Source: Acidobacteriota bacterium (lineage in GTDB: Bacteria > Acidobacteriota > Polarisedimenticolia > J045). From it: a DNA stretch of 7,427 bases. The position numbers and the translations under genes were made by a program. The notes beneath the pieces were generated by a model. The model saw only the letters and a program-made list of their open reading frames with translations, was not told where the DNA came from and did not search any database. The DNA lies in assembly GCA_027064265.1 (NCBI GenBank), contig JAMOQA010000294.1, positions 1 to 7,427 on the forward strand, read 5' to 3'. Shown here piece by piece: positions 1-6,277 of the stretch; position 1 is the stretch's first letter; every line of letters begins with the position of its first letter.

Positions 1-523
1 GCCGCGAGAGGGGCACCCGCGAGCAGATCGTCACCATGTCGTCGATGAACCCCATGTCCAGCATCCGGTCGGCCTCGTCCAGGACGAGCCACCGGGTGAA
101 CCGGGGGCGGAGCCAGGCGGACTGGAGAAAGTCGATCAGGCGTCCCGGCGTACCGACCACCAGGTCCGGGCCTTCCTCGAGCTGCCGCCGCTGGTCCCCG
201 AGGGCGGTTCCACCGTAGAGGACCACCGTCCGCACCCCGAGGGCCCCGCCCAGGTCGGCGGCGACTCCGGCCACCTGCTGGGCGAGCTCGCGGGTCGGGC
301 AGACGACGATCGCCTGCACGTTCCCGTTCGGCCGCAGTTTCTCGAGGATCGGCACCAGGAAGGCCAGCGTCTTTCCCGTGCCGGTCTGGGCAACGCCGAT
401 CACGTCGCGTCCCTCGAGGGCGACGGGAATCGCCTTCTCCTGGATCGGGGTCGGCTGGACGAAGCCCCGCTCCCGGAGGGCGGCGCGCAGATCGTCCCGC
501 AGTGGGAAGTCGTCGAAGGTCAT
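1..523 (-). CDS. DEAD-box RNA helicase, N-terminal part (cut by window edge)
   Basis: ATP-dependent RNA helicase of superfamily 2; such proteins remodel RNA in ribosome assembly, mRNA decay or cold adaptation in the cytoplasm. Only the first 174 residues are in the window; the rest lies beyond position 1. The translation from ATG at 523 shows the RecA-like domain 1 motifs in order: Q motif with F21 and Q28 (GFVQPTPIQ), Walker A AQTGTGKT at 45-52 with K51, PTRELAQQ at 76-83, a GG doublet at 104-105, TPGRLIDF at 125-132, and the DEAD box at 149-152 followed by RMLDMGF. The helicase C-terminal domain and any tail that would name the subfamily are missing; the LDMGF continuation resembles RhlE-type proteins, but this is weak. 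The start follows the TonB-like stop by 40 bases with only a modest GGGAG ahead of it, so cotranscription is possible but not shown. Identity as a DEAD-box helicase is secure; the specific role is unknown. Confidence 0.95.
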   Translation of the reverse strand, partial: MTFDDFPLRDDLRAALRERGFVQPTPIQEKAIPVALEGRDVIGVAQTGTGKTLAFLVPILEKLRPNGNVQAIVVCPTRELAQQVAGVAADLGGALGVRTVVLYGGTALGDQRRQLEEGPDLVVGTPGRLIDFLQSAWLRPRFTRWLVLDEADRMLDMGFIDDMVTICSRVPLSR

Positions 524-563
524 GGCTCCCGCGATCCTACCGCCGATCGGGGCCCGGCGCCCA

Positions 564-1787
564 TCAGAACTCCCCGTTCATCCGGCGCCACCGGAGCTGC
601 TGCTCCAGGTGGTAGGCCGAGGGGAAACCCGAGATCTCGAACAGGAAGGTCAACCCCTCCCGGTCCCGGGGGAAGTCGGCCGGAAGGGGTGGCAGCACCG
701 CCCGGACCAGGGCGGCCGCCGAGGCATCGTCGAGGGCCGGCAGGACCGAGGGGGAGATCACCTGCACGTCGGTCACCGAGCCGTCCCGGTGCAGGACGAA
801 GTGGATCTTCACTTCCCCGTCCAGTGTCGGCAGGCCCCGCAGCTTCTGGTCCCGCTCGAACCGCCGGACCCGCCCGTAGAGCTCCCGCAGCCAGGCCCGG
901 TAGATGGCGAAGTAGACCTTGGTCGAGTAGTCGGACCAGTCGTAGTCCTTGCTGTCGAACCGGAGGCTCCCGAACATCCCGCCGTCGATCTCGGCGTCGA
1001 AGTCGGGAGCCCGGCCGGGCCCGGGCGGCCGGTCGGGCCGCGTGGGCACCGGGCGGTCCGGGAGCCGGCGCGGCAGCGGCGGCAGGCCGCGCACCGGGGG
1101 CGTGGCTCCCGGCGCCGGCGCTTCCGGGGCCTCCTTCCCCGGCTCCGCCGGCTCTCCGGGCAGCTCCTCGGGGGCCGCTTCCGCCGGTTCCTCCGCGGGG
1201 ACGGGGGTCGACTCGGCGTCGGGAGCGGCCTCGGGCGCGGGGACCGGCGGCGGCTCCTCCGCCGGCGTCTCCGGCTCCGGCACGTCGGGACCCTCCCGCG
1301 GCTCCCCCGTCTCGGCGTTCTCCCGCTGCTCTCCCTCGTCGGGGATCACCTCCGGTCCCTCCTGCTCCGAGGGACCTCCCCCCGGCCTCGGCGGCGCGTG
1401 GACCAGCGCCTCCGGTCCCGGGGGGCGGTCGGGGTTCCCCTCGATCTCGCCCTCCGAGTTCCAGCCGAGGAGCGATCGGTCCTGCGGCGGTTCCTCCCCC
1501 TTGGGCGGTTCCTGCTCCTGCTCCTGCCGCTCCTGCGCCGGTTCCTCGGGAGGTGGCGGCGAAGGCTGGGGCCGTTCCGCCGGGGGTTCCGGCGGCGGCT
1601 CGAGGGCCAGGGGAACGAAGACCTCCTTCTCCTCCGGGGGAGGGGTCGCCCGCGCCCAGCCCGCCAGGAAGAACAGCACCACCAGGTGGAGCAGGATCGA
1701 GAGCAGGATGGTGACGGCGAACCGCCGGAGGGTTTCCCGGGTCTCCTCCCGGCGGTCCTCCCAGGGGACCGGCAGCGGGGCGCTCAC
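564..1787 (-). CDS. TonB-like envelope protein with proline-rich linker
   Basis: Predicted inner-membrane-anchored, periplasm-spanning protein of 407 residues, longer than E. coli TonB (about 240). A short cytoplasmic N-terminus is followed by one membrane helix at about 23-44. The helix carries S30, H34 and L41 with the spacing of the TonB Ser-xxx-His motif that couples to ExbB/ExbD; the last conserved Ser of that signature is Ala here. Residues 46-265 are a Pro/Glu-rich linker that turns basic (Pro/Arg) at about 233-260. Residues 285-387 hold a TonB C-terminal-like domain: GEVKIHFVLHRDGSVTDV at 324-341, an LD at 352-353, then a PPLP segment and a final LTFLFEI strand. GTG at 1787 is chosen over an ATG at 1925 because it has a good GGAGG site 5 bases upstream and overlaps the previous stop as GTGA; the upstream extension is Arg/Pro-rich and lies inside the hydrolase gene. 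No exbB or exbD is in the window. It could transduce energy to a TonB-dependent receptor or act as a TolA-like structural protein; the sequence cannot decide. Confidence 0.85.
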   Translation of the reverse strand: MSAPLPVPWEDRREETRETLRRFAVTILLSILLHLVVLFFLAGWARATPPPEEKEVFVPLALEPPPEPPAERPQPSPPPPEEPAQERQEQEQEPPKGEEPPQDRSLLGWNSEGEIEGNPDRPPGPEALVHAPPRPGGGPSEQEGPEVIPDEGEQRENAETGEPREGPDVPEPETPAEEPPPVPAPEAAPDAESTPVPAEEPAEAAPEELPGEPAEPGKEAPEAPAPGATPPVRGLPPLPRRLPDRPVPTRPDRPPGPGRAPDFDAEIDGGMFGSLRFDSKDYDWSDYSTKVYFAIYRAWLRELYGRVRRFERDQKLRGLPTLDGEVKIHFVLHRDGSVTDVQVISPSVLPALDDASAAALVRAVLPPLPADFPRDREGLTFLFEISGFPSAYHLEQQLRWRRMNGEF

Positions 1788-2974
1788 CGGTCCCTCCCGT
1801 CGGCGACCCGCGCGGCGACGCCGAACACCTCCCGCCGCCAGGCCTGGACCGGCGCGTCCGTCCAGCGGGGGTGGACCCGGTTGGCGAGGAGCACGACGAC
1901 GAGGGGGCGGTCGGGATCGATCCACGCCGCGGTGCCGGTGAAGCCCTCGTGTCCGAAGGCCCGGGGCCCGAGAGCGGCCCCCGGCGCATTCTCCGCCGCC
2001 GCGTGCCGGAAGCCGAGGGTGCGGACCTCGCCGTCACCCCGGGCGAGGGGCTCCCGGCAGAGCCGCAGCAGCTCGTCCCCCGCCAGCACGCCGGGAAGGG
2101 CGAGGGCGGAGGCGACGCGGAAGACGGCCCGGGCGGTGGCGAAGAGGCCGGCGTTCCCGGCAAAACCGCCCAGGTGGGCCGCGTTGCCGTCGTGGACGTC
2201 CCCCCGCAGCGGCTCGTCCGGGCCCGGGACCGGCCCGTCCGTCGGGAGGGAGACCCCGCGCTCCCGGGCCCAGGCCTCGGCGAGCTCCCGCTCCCGGCGA
2301 CGGCCCCGCTCCGTCGGGGCGACCAGGGGGCGCAGCTCCCCGGGAACCGGCCCGGGGATCGCCTCCCCGGGACCGAGCCCGAGAGGCTCCCGCACCAGCC
2401 GGTCGAAGAGCACGCCGAGGGAGGTCCCGGCGTGCCGCTCGAGGGCGATCCCCGCCAGGATCGCGGAGGGACAGGAGTACGTGACGGTCTCCCCCGCCGG
2501 GCCCGCCGGGGGGAGCGCCGCGATCGCGGCGACGACGTCCTCCCGTCCCCGGCAGAGGGCCCACAGCGGGGCCCAGGCGGGGACCCCCGCCCGGTGGGAC
2601 AGCAGGTCGACGAAGGACGGGGTCCGCCCCGCGTATCCCCGCATCTCCGGGAGGAGATCGTGGAGGGGCCGTTCCGGATCGATCTCTCCCCGCTCCGCCA
2701 GGACGAGGAGGACGGCCGCGGTGACCAGCGGCTTCGTCAGGCTCGCGACGTCGTAGAGAGCGTCCACCCGGGCCGGCTCCCGGCGCGGTTCGAGGGACAC
2801 GTCGCCGACGGCATCGATCCAGCGCGGTTCCGGGCCCGGCGGGCCGAAGGCGTAGACGGCTCCCGGCCAGTGCCCGGCCCGGGCATGGTCCGCGAGGAGG
2901 GTGCCGACGGCGGGGCTGCGGGTCGCCCCGGCCGGCCGCGAACGGGGGGCGTGCATCGTCCCATGATCGGCCAT
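1784..2974 (-). CDS. Serine hydrolase, class C beta-lactamase/PBP-like family
   Basis: A 396-residue protein of the beta-lactamase-related serine hydrolase family, which includes AmpC enzymes, low-molecular-weight PBPs, esterases and muropeptide amidases. Visible motifs: the nucleophile motif SLTK with S78 and K81; DLLSHRAGVP at 123-132; YSC at 166-168 in the place of the usual YxN; a GG-x-AG-x-AGLFATA segment at 269-281; and HEGFTGT at 342-348, the HxG/KTG-equivalent motif. No signal peptide or membrane segment is visible at the N-terminus. An in-frame TGA, the stop of the preceding oxidoreductase, lies six codons upstream, so a longer start with a signal peptide is excluded. ATG at 2974 has a GGGAG about 8 bases upstream; an ATG at 2956 is an alternative. 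The VHDGNAA stretch (260-266) before the GG segment is reminiscent of the YbbE/AmiE muropeptide amidase group, an inference only. The stop overlaps the TonB-like start by 4 bases. Substrate unknown: peptide, muropeptide or ester are all possible. Confidence 0.88.
   Translation of the reverse strand: MADHGTMHAPRSRPAGATRSPAVGTLLADHARAGHWPGAVYAFGPPGPEPRWIDAVGDVSLEPRREPARVDALYDVASLTKPLVTAAVLLVLAERGEIDPERPLHDLLPEMRGYAGRTPSFVDLLSHRAGVPAWAPLWALCRGREDVVAAIAALPPAGPAGETVTYSCPSAILAGIALERHAGTSLGVLFDRLVREPLGLGPGEAIPGPVPGELRPLVAPTERGRRRERELAEAWARERGVSLPTDGPVPGPDEPLRGDVHDGNAAHLGGFAGNAGLFATARAVFRVASALALPGVLAGDELLRLCREPLARGDGEVRTLGFRHAAAENAPGAALGPRAFGHEGFTGTAAWIDPDRPLVVVLLANRVHPRWTDAPVQAWRREVFGVAARVADGRDR
1793..1797 (-). 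promoter_or_regulatory. Shine-Dalgarno site of the TonB-like gene
   Basis: GGAGG on the minus strand, 5 bases from the GTG at 1787 and inside the end of the hydrolase gene. It supports the GTG start that places the membrane helix at residues 23-44, rather than the ATG at 1925. Confidence 0.75.
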
Positions 2975-2992
2975 GCCGGCGGCTCCCGCGAG

Positions 2993-3949
2993 TCAGGGGG
3001 CCGGCGCGCCCAGGGGGTCCTCCCGGATCCGGTCCCGGATGCGCAGGGCCAGCTCGAGGGCGGCGAGTCCGTCCTCCCCCGGGCACGGCGGCCGGTCCCC
3101 GGCCCGCACCGCGGCGAGGAACGCCCCGATCTCCCGCGCCAGGGGCTCCTCCCGGGGCACGTCGAGGGGCCGCCGCTCGATCCGGCGCTCGCCCCCCTCC
3201 CGGTGGACCCGGAAGAGCCCGGCGTCCCCCGTCCCGGTGTCGGCCCAGAGGTAGCTGCCCGGCTCGAACACCCGGATCCGGCGGACCTTCTCGAAGCTGA
3301 TCCGGCTGGCGGTCAGGTTCGCCTGGGCCCCGCCGGCGAAGCGGATCCGCACCGAGGCGAGGTCGATGGTGTCGGTGAGGGCCGACGCCCCGGCCGCCTC
3401 CAGGTGCTCGACCTCGAGGGTGCCGAGCAGCACCCGGCACAGGTCCAGGTCGTGGACCATCAGGTCGAGGACCACGTCCACGTCGAGGGCGCGGGGCACG
3501 AAGGGGGCGAGCCGGTGGATCTCCACGAACCGGGGCGCGGTCAGCTCGGCCCGGATCGCCGCCACCGCCGGGTGGAACCGCTCGATGTGGCCGACCATCA
3601 GCGGCACGCCCCGCGACCGGGCCAGCTCGACGAGCTCCCGGCCCGCGGCGACGGTATCGGCGATCGGCTTCTCCACCAGGGTCGCCACGCCGGCCTCGAG
3701 CAGGGGCCGGGCGGTCTCGAGGTGGACCGACGTGGGGCTGGCCACCGAGGCGACGTCGACTTCCCGGGCCAGGCTCTCCACCGAGTCGAAGACCCGGGCC
3801 CCGTGGCGGGCGGCGATCTCCTCGGCCCGGGCCCGGTTCGCGTCGACGACGCCGACCAGGCGCACCCCGTCCAGGGTGGCGTAGAGGCGGGCGTGGTGCT
3901 GTCCCAGGTGGCCGACGCCGACCACCCCCGCCCGGAGGTCCCCGCTCAT
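2993..3949 (-). CDS. Gfo/Idh/MocA oxidoreductase, candidate UDP-GlcNAc 3-dehydrogenase (GnnA-like)
   Basis: A 318-residue NAD(P)-dependent sugar oxidoreductase. The N-terminal Rossmann fold shows GVGHLG at 11-16 and an acidic D36 at the end of the second strand, which favours NAD over NADP. The family EKP motif is at 93-95, and DLMVHD at 162-167 gives the expected D-xxx-HD catalytic pattern with H166. The length fits the family. ATG at 3949 is chosen because it overlaps the lpxA stop (ATGA) and the Rossmann strand begins right after it; the open frame upstream is a shadow of lpxA. Known biology: in Acidithiobacillus ferrooxidans, gnnA (this family) lies next to lpxA and oxidises UDP-GlcNAc at C3 so that the transaminase GnnB can make the 3-amino sugar used by LpxA for amide-linked lipid A. 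Location after lpxA therefore suggests GnnA, but no gnnB is seen here, and relatives next to lpx genes in other bacteria are uncharacterised. Family assignment is firm; the specific reaction is inference. It ends 18 bases before the hydrolase start. Confidence 0.9.
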   Translation of the reverse strand: MSGDLRAGVVGVGHLGQHHARLYATLDGVRLVGVVDANRARAEEIAARHGARVFDSVESLAREVDVASVASPTSVHLETARPLLEAGVATLVEKPIADTVAAGRELVELARSRGVPLMVGHIERFHPAVAAIRAELTAPRFVEIHRLAPFVPRALDVDVVLDLMVHDLDLCRVLLGTLEVEHLEAAGASALTDTIDLASVRIRFAGGAQANLTASRISFEKVRRIRVFEPGSYLWADTGTGDAGLFRVHREGGERRIERRPLDVPREEPLAREIGAFLAAVRAGDRPPCPGEDGLAALELALRIRDRIREDPLGAPAP

Positions 3950-4758
3950 GCCGGGGGAGCCTCGAGGCGGATCGGGATCACCCCGCGCCTCGTTCCGCGA
4001 ACGAACTCGACCATCTCGCGCACCTCCGGGTGATCTCCCCACTTCGCCAGGACCGCCTCGAGGGCCTCTTCCCGGGAAAGCCCCGACAGGAAGACCTTCC
4101 GGACCGCCGCATCGAGGGCGGCGATCGTCTCGCGCGGGAACCCGGCCCGGCGGAGCCCGATCTTGTTGATGCCGTAACACCGGGCCCGGTCGCCCACGGT
4201 CAGGCAGTACGGGAGCGCGTCCCGGGTGACCACCGAGTAGCCGCCGATGAAGGCGTAGCGCCCGATCCGGCAGAACTGGTGTACCCCCGAGTAGGCGCCG
4301 ATGGTCGCCCAGTCGCCGACCTCCACGTGGCCCCCCAGGGTGCCGTTGTTGGCGAAGATCACGTGGTCTCCCACGGTGCAGTCGTGGGCGACATGGGAGG
4401 CAACCATGAAGTAGTTGTCGTTTCCGATGCGGGTCTCCCCGTTGCCGTGCTCGGTCCCGCGGTGAACCTGGCAGTTCTCCCGGAAAACGTTCCGGTCGCC
4501 GATGACGACCTTCGTCGGTCCGCCCTCGTACTTCAGGTCCTGGGGGGGAAACCCGACGTGGCACCCGGGGTAGAACACGTTCTCCCGCCCGATCGTCACG
4601 TGACCGTCGATGACGACGTTCGGCCCGATACGACAACCCGGCCCGATGGTCACGTGGGGGCCGATCACCGCGAAGGGACCGACGGCGACCCCCTCGGCGA
4701 TCTTCGCGTCGGCGTGGACCACCGCGCGGGGATCGATACCGTCGAGCCAGTCGATCAC
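3946..4758 (-). CDS. lpxA: Acyl-[ACP]-UDP-N-acetylglucosamine O-acyltransferase LpxA
   Basis: First enzyme of lipid A synthesis: transfers a 3-hydroxyacyl chain from ACP to the 3-position of UDP-GlcNAc (or to the 3-amino group of UDP-GlcNAc3N where that sugar is made). It is a cytoplasmic homotrimer with a left-handed beta helix. The 270-residue product has hexapeptide repeats over about 20-185, the PPQDLKYEGGPT segment (71-82), HRGT at 99-102 and SHVAHDCTVG at 121-130. Catalytic H125 and the neighbouring H122, H144, H160 and G173 align with the same-numbered E. coli residues. E. coli E200 is replaced by Ile in GINKIGLRRAGF. G173 is the chain-length ruler position; Gly there in E. coli allows C14, so a long hydroxyacyl donor is suggested but not proven. 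GTG at 4758 overlaps the fabZ stop (GTGA) and begins VID, matching the family's usual MID start. The stop overlaps the next gene by 4 bases. The far-upstream ATG in this frame is a shadow of fabZ and is not used. Confidence 0.97.
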   Translation of the reverse strand: MIDWLDGIDPRAVVHADAKIAEGVAVGPFAVIGPHVTIGPGCRIGPNVVIDGHVTIGRENVFYPGCHVGFPPQDLKYEGGPTKVVIGDRNVFRENCQVHRGTEHGNGETRIGNDNYFMVASHVAHDCTVGDHVIFANNGTLGGHVEVGDWATIGAYSGVHQFCRIGRYAFIGGYSVVTRDALPYCLTVGDRARCYGINKIGLRRAGFPRETIAALDAAVRKVFLSGLSREEALEAVLAKWGDHPEVREMVEFVRGTRRGVIPIRLEAPPA

Positions 4759-5216
4759 GACGAGGCGCCCTCGCGGTCCCGCATGATCGAGAAGAGGCGG
4801 GCCTCGACCGCCACCTCCCCGTCCACGGTCACCACGCCCCGCATCTTCGCCGCGTGGGGCTTCAGGTGCAACACCTCCAGCTCGAGGCGCAGGACGTCGC
4901 CCGGGATCACCGCGCGGCGAAACCGGCACTCGTCGATGCCGGTGAAGTAGACCAGCTTCTTCTCCCGGTCGGGCACCTCCAGCAGGATCAGCACCGCCGC
5001 CGCCTGGGCGAGGGCCTCGACCATCAGCACCCCGGGCATCACCGGCACCCCCGGGAAATGCCCCTGGAAGAACGGCTCGTTGATCGTGACACACTTGCGG
5101 CAGACGATCCGCTTCCGCCGCTCGAGCTCCAGCACCCGGTCGACCAGGAGGAACGGGTACCGGTGGGGCACCAGCTCCAGGATCTTCCGGATATCGAAGA
5201 CGGTCTCCTCGCTCAC
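4755..5216 (-). CDS. fabZ: 3-hydroxyacyl-[ACP] dehydratase FabZ
   Basis: Hot-dog fold dehydratase that removes water from 3-hydroxyacyl-ACP during fatty acid elongation in the cytoplasm. It competes with LpxA and LpxD for the same hydroxyacyl-ACP pool, which explains its usual place between lpxD and lpxA. The 153-residue product has the typical length. Family signatures are HRYPFLLVDRV at 18-28, the catalytic His region GHFPGVPVMPG at 52-62 (H53) and the catalytic Glu region LMVEALAQA at 64-72 (E67). GTG at 5216 is chosen: it overlaps the lpxD stop (GTGA), has a strong GGGAGG site 4 bases upstream, and gives the normal FabZ N-terminus. The longer open frame upstream runs through lpxD and is not coding. 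The stop overlaps the lpxA start by 4 bases, so translational coupling through lpxD-fabZ-lpxA is likely. Confidence 0.97.
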   Translation of the reverse strand: MSEETVFDIRKILELVPHRYPFLLVDRVLELERRKRIVCRKCVTINEPFFQGHFPGVPVMPGVLMVEALAQAAAVLILLEVPDREKKLVYFTGIDECRFRRAVIPGDVLRLELEVLHLKPHAAKMRGVVTVDGEVAVEARLFSIMRDREGASS

Positions 5217-6277
5217 GCTTCCTCCCTTCCCTTTGCCTTCTTGTCCCGGTCGGCGCCACGCCCCCCGATGCGCCGCCAGGTCTCCGGCAGGCGCCGCAGG
5301 ATGACGACCAGGCGGCGCCAGGCCGCAAGGGGCATCGCCGGGAAACCGGCGACGGCCTCCCCGTCCGCGACGTCCTTCAGCACGCCGGACCGGGTCGCCA
5401 GCACCGCCCGGCCGCCCACCCGGACGTGGTCCCCCACCCCCGCCTGTGCCCCGACCAGGGTCCCGTCGCCGACGCTGCTGGAACCGGCGAAGCCGCTCTG
5501 GGCGGCGACGAGGACGTTCCGGCCGAACCGCACGTTGTGACCGACCTGGACCAGGTTGTCGAGACGGGTGCCCGCGCCGATCCGGGTCTCGCCGAACATC
5601 GCCCGGTCGACCGTGGTGTTCGCCCCGATCTCCACGTCGTCCTCGAGGACGACCCGACCCAGCTGGGGAAGACGAACGGTCCTGCCCTCGGCGTCGACCG
5701 CCACGCCGAACCCCGGGGCCCCGATCACCGCCCCGGCGAGAAGCCGGCAGCGGCGGCCGATCTCGGTGCCGGGGTAGACGATCACGCCGGGGTGGATCCG
5801 CGTGTCGGCCCCGACGACGACCCCCTCGAGGAGCACGGCCCCCGGGCCGATCACGACCCGGTCCCCGAGCCGGCACCCGTCCCCGACGTGGGCCAGGGGC
5901 CCGATGGAGACCTCGTGCCCGAGGACGACGTCCCGGCCGAGGACGGCCCGGGTGTCGACACCGGGTTCCGGGGACGGTTCCGGGTAGAGGAGCTCGATCG
6001 CCCGGGCGAAGTCGGCCTTCGGCGCCCGCGACGGGAGCACCGGCCGATCCGGGAACCGGTCCGCCACCTCCTCCGGCACGATCAGGGCCCCCGCCCGGGA
6101 AGCGCGGGCCGCGTCGGCGAAGCGCGGGTCGTACAGGGCCGCAAGGTCCCCCGGCCCCGCCGCGTCGAGCGGCGCCGCCCCGCGGATGCCCGCGTCGCCT
6201 CCTCCCCCGCGAAGGGGGAGTCCCAGGGCACGGGCCAGCTCGCGGAGCGCCCGGGGACGGGGAACGCGGGGGATCAC
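5213..6277 (-). CDS. lpxD: UDP-3-O-(3-hydroxyacyl)glucosamine N-acyltransferase LpxD
   Basis: Third enzyme of lipid A synthesis: adds a second 3-hydroxyacyl chain from ACP to the 2-amino group of UDP-3-O-acyl-glucosamine, as a cytoplasmic trimer. The 354-residue product is close to E. coli LpxD (341). Residues 1 to about 100 form the uridine-binding N-terminal domain, with ALIVPEE at 64-70. Residues 107-310 are the left-handed beta-helix of hexapeptide repeats. GAPGFGVAVD (187-196) stands where E. coli has a GADGFGYA-type segment, followed by LPQLGRVV and EIGANTTVDR. The catalytic His is H247 in QVGHNV (E. coli H239), and H284 matches E. coli H276 with the same offset. The C-terminal helix is rich in Arg/Lys (about 316-354), where E. 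coli LpxD contacts ACP. GTG at 6277 overlaps the ompH stop (GTGA); the SD is weak (CGGGAA), so translation probably depends on coupling to ompH. The stop overlaps fabZ. Confidence 0.96.
   Translation of the reverse strand: MIPRVPRPRALRELARALGLPLRGGGGDAGIRGAAPLDAAGPGDLAALYDPRFADAARASRAGALIVPEEVADRFPDRPVLPSRAPKADFARAIELLYPEPSPEPGVDTRAVLGRDVVLGHEVSIGPLAHVGDGCRLGDRVVIGPGAVLLEGVVVGADTRIHPGVIVYPGTEIGRRCRLLAGAVIGAPGFGVAVDAEGRTVRLPQLGRVVLEDDVEIGANTTVDRAMFGETRIGAGTRLDNLVQVGHNVRFGRNVLVAAQSGFAGSSSVGDGTLVGAQAGVGDHVRVGGRAVLATRSGVLKDVADGEAVAGFPAMPLAAWRRLVVILRRLPETWRRIGGRGADRDKKAKGREEA
5221..5226 (-). promoter_or_regulatory. Shine-Dalgarno site of fabZ
   Basis: GGGAGG on the minus strand, 4 bases from the GTG at 5216, inside the last codons of lpxD. 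It decides for the GTG start and gives fabZ its own initiation signal in addition to coupling through the GTGA overlap. Confidence 0.75.

Noticed and set aside
534..539. TAGGAT as a -10 box for the helicase gene
   Set aside because: It would start transcription almost at the ATG, there is no -35 match at 16-18 bases, and the 40-base gap is consistent with cotranscription.
542..564. Weak inverted repeat (CGCCG/CGGCG) after the TonB-like gene as terminator
   Set aside because: The stem is only 5 bp with a 9-base loop and no T-run follows; such repeats arise by chance in DNA this GC-rich.
520..2163. A 547-codon minus-strand open frame overlapping the TonB-like gene
   Set aside because: It is out of frame with the TonB-like gene, is Gly/Ala/Pro/Arg-rich, and has no motif; the overlapping frame has a membrane helix and TonB domain.
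378..2756. A 792-codon open frame on the plus strand
   Set aside because: It lies antisense to the hydrolase, TonB-like and helicase genes, is composed of Arg/Gly/Pro/Ser low-complexity sequence with no recognisable motif, and is expected as a by-product of high GC codon use.
1871..4033. A 720-codon open frame on the plus strand
   Set aside because: It is antisense to the hydrolase and oxidoreductase genes, both of which have clear family motifs; its translation shows no domain.
3950..4636. N-terminal extension of the oxidoreductase reading frame into lpxA
   Set aside because: The extension overlaps well-conserved LpxA coding sequence and reads as Arg/Gly/Pro-rich noise; the Rossmann motif starts directly after the ATG at 3949.
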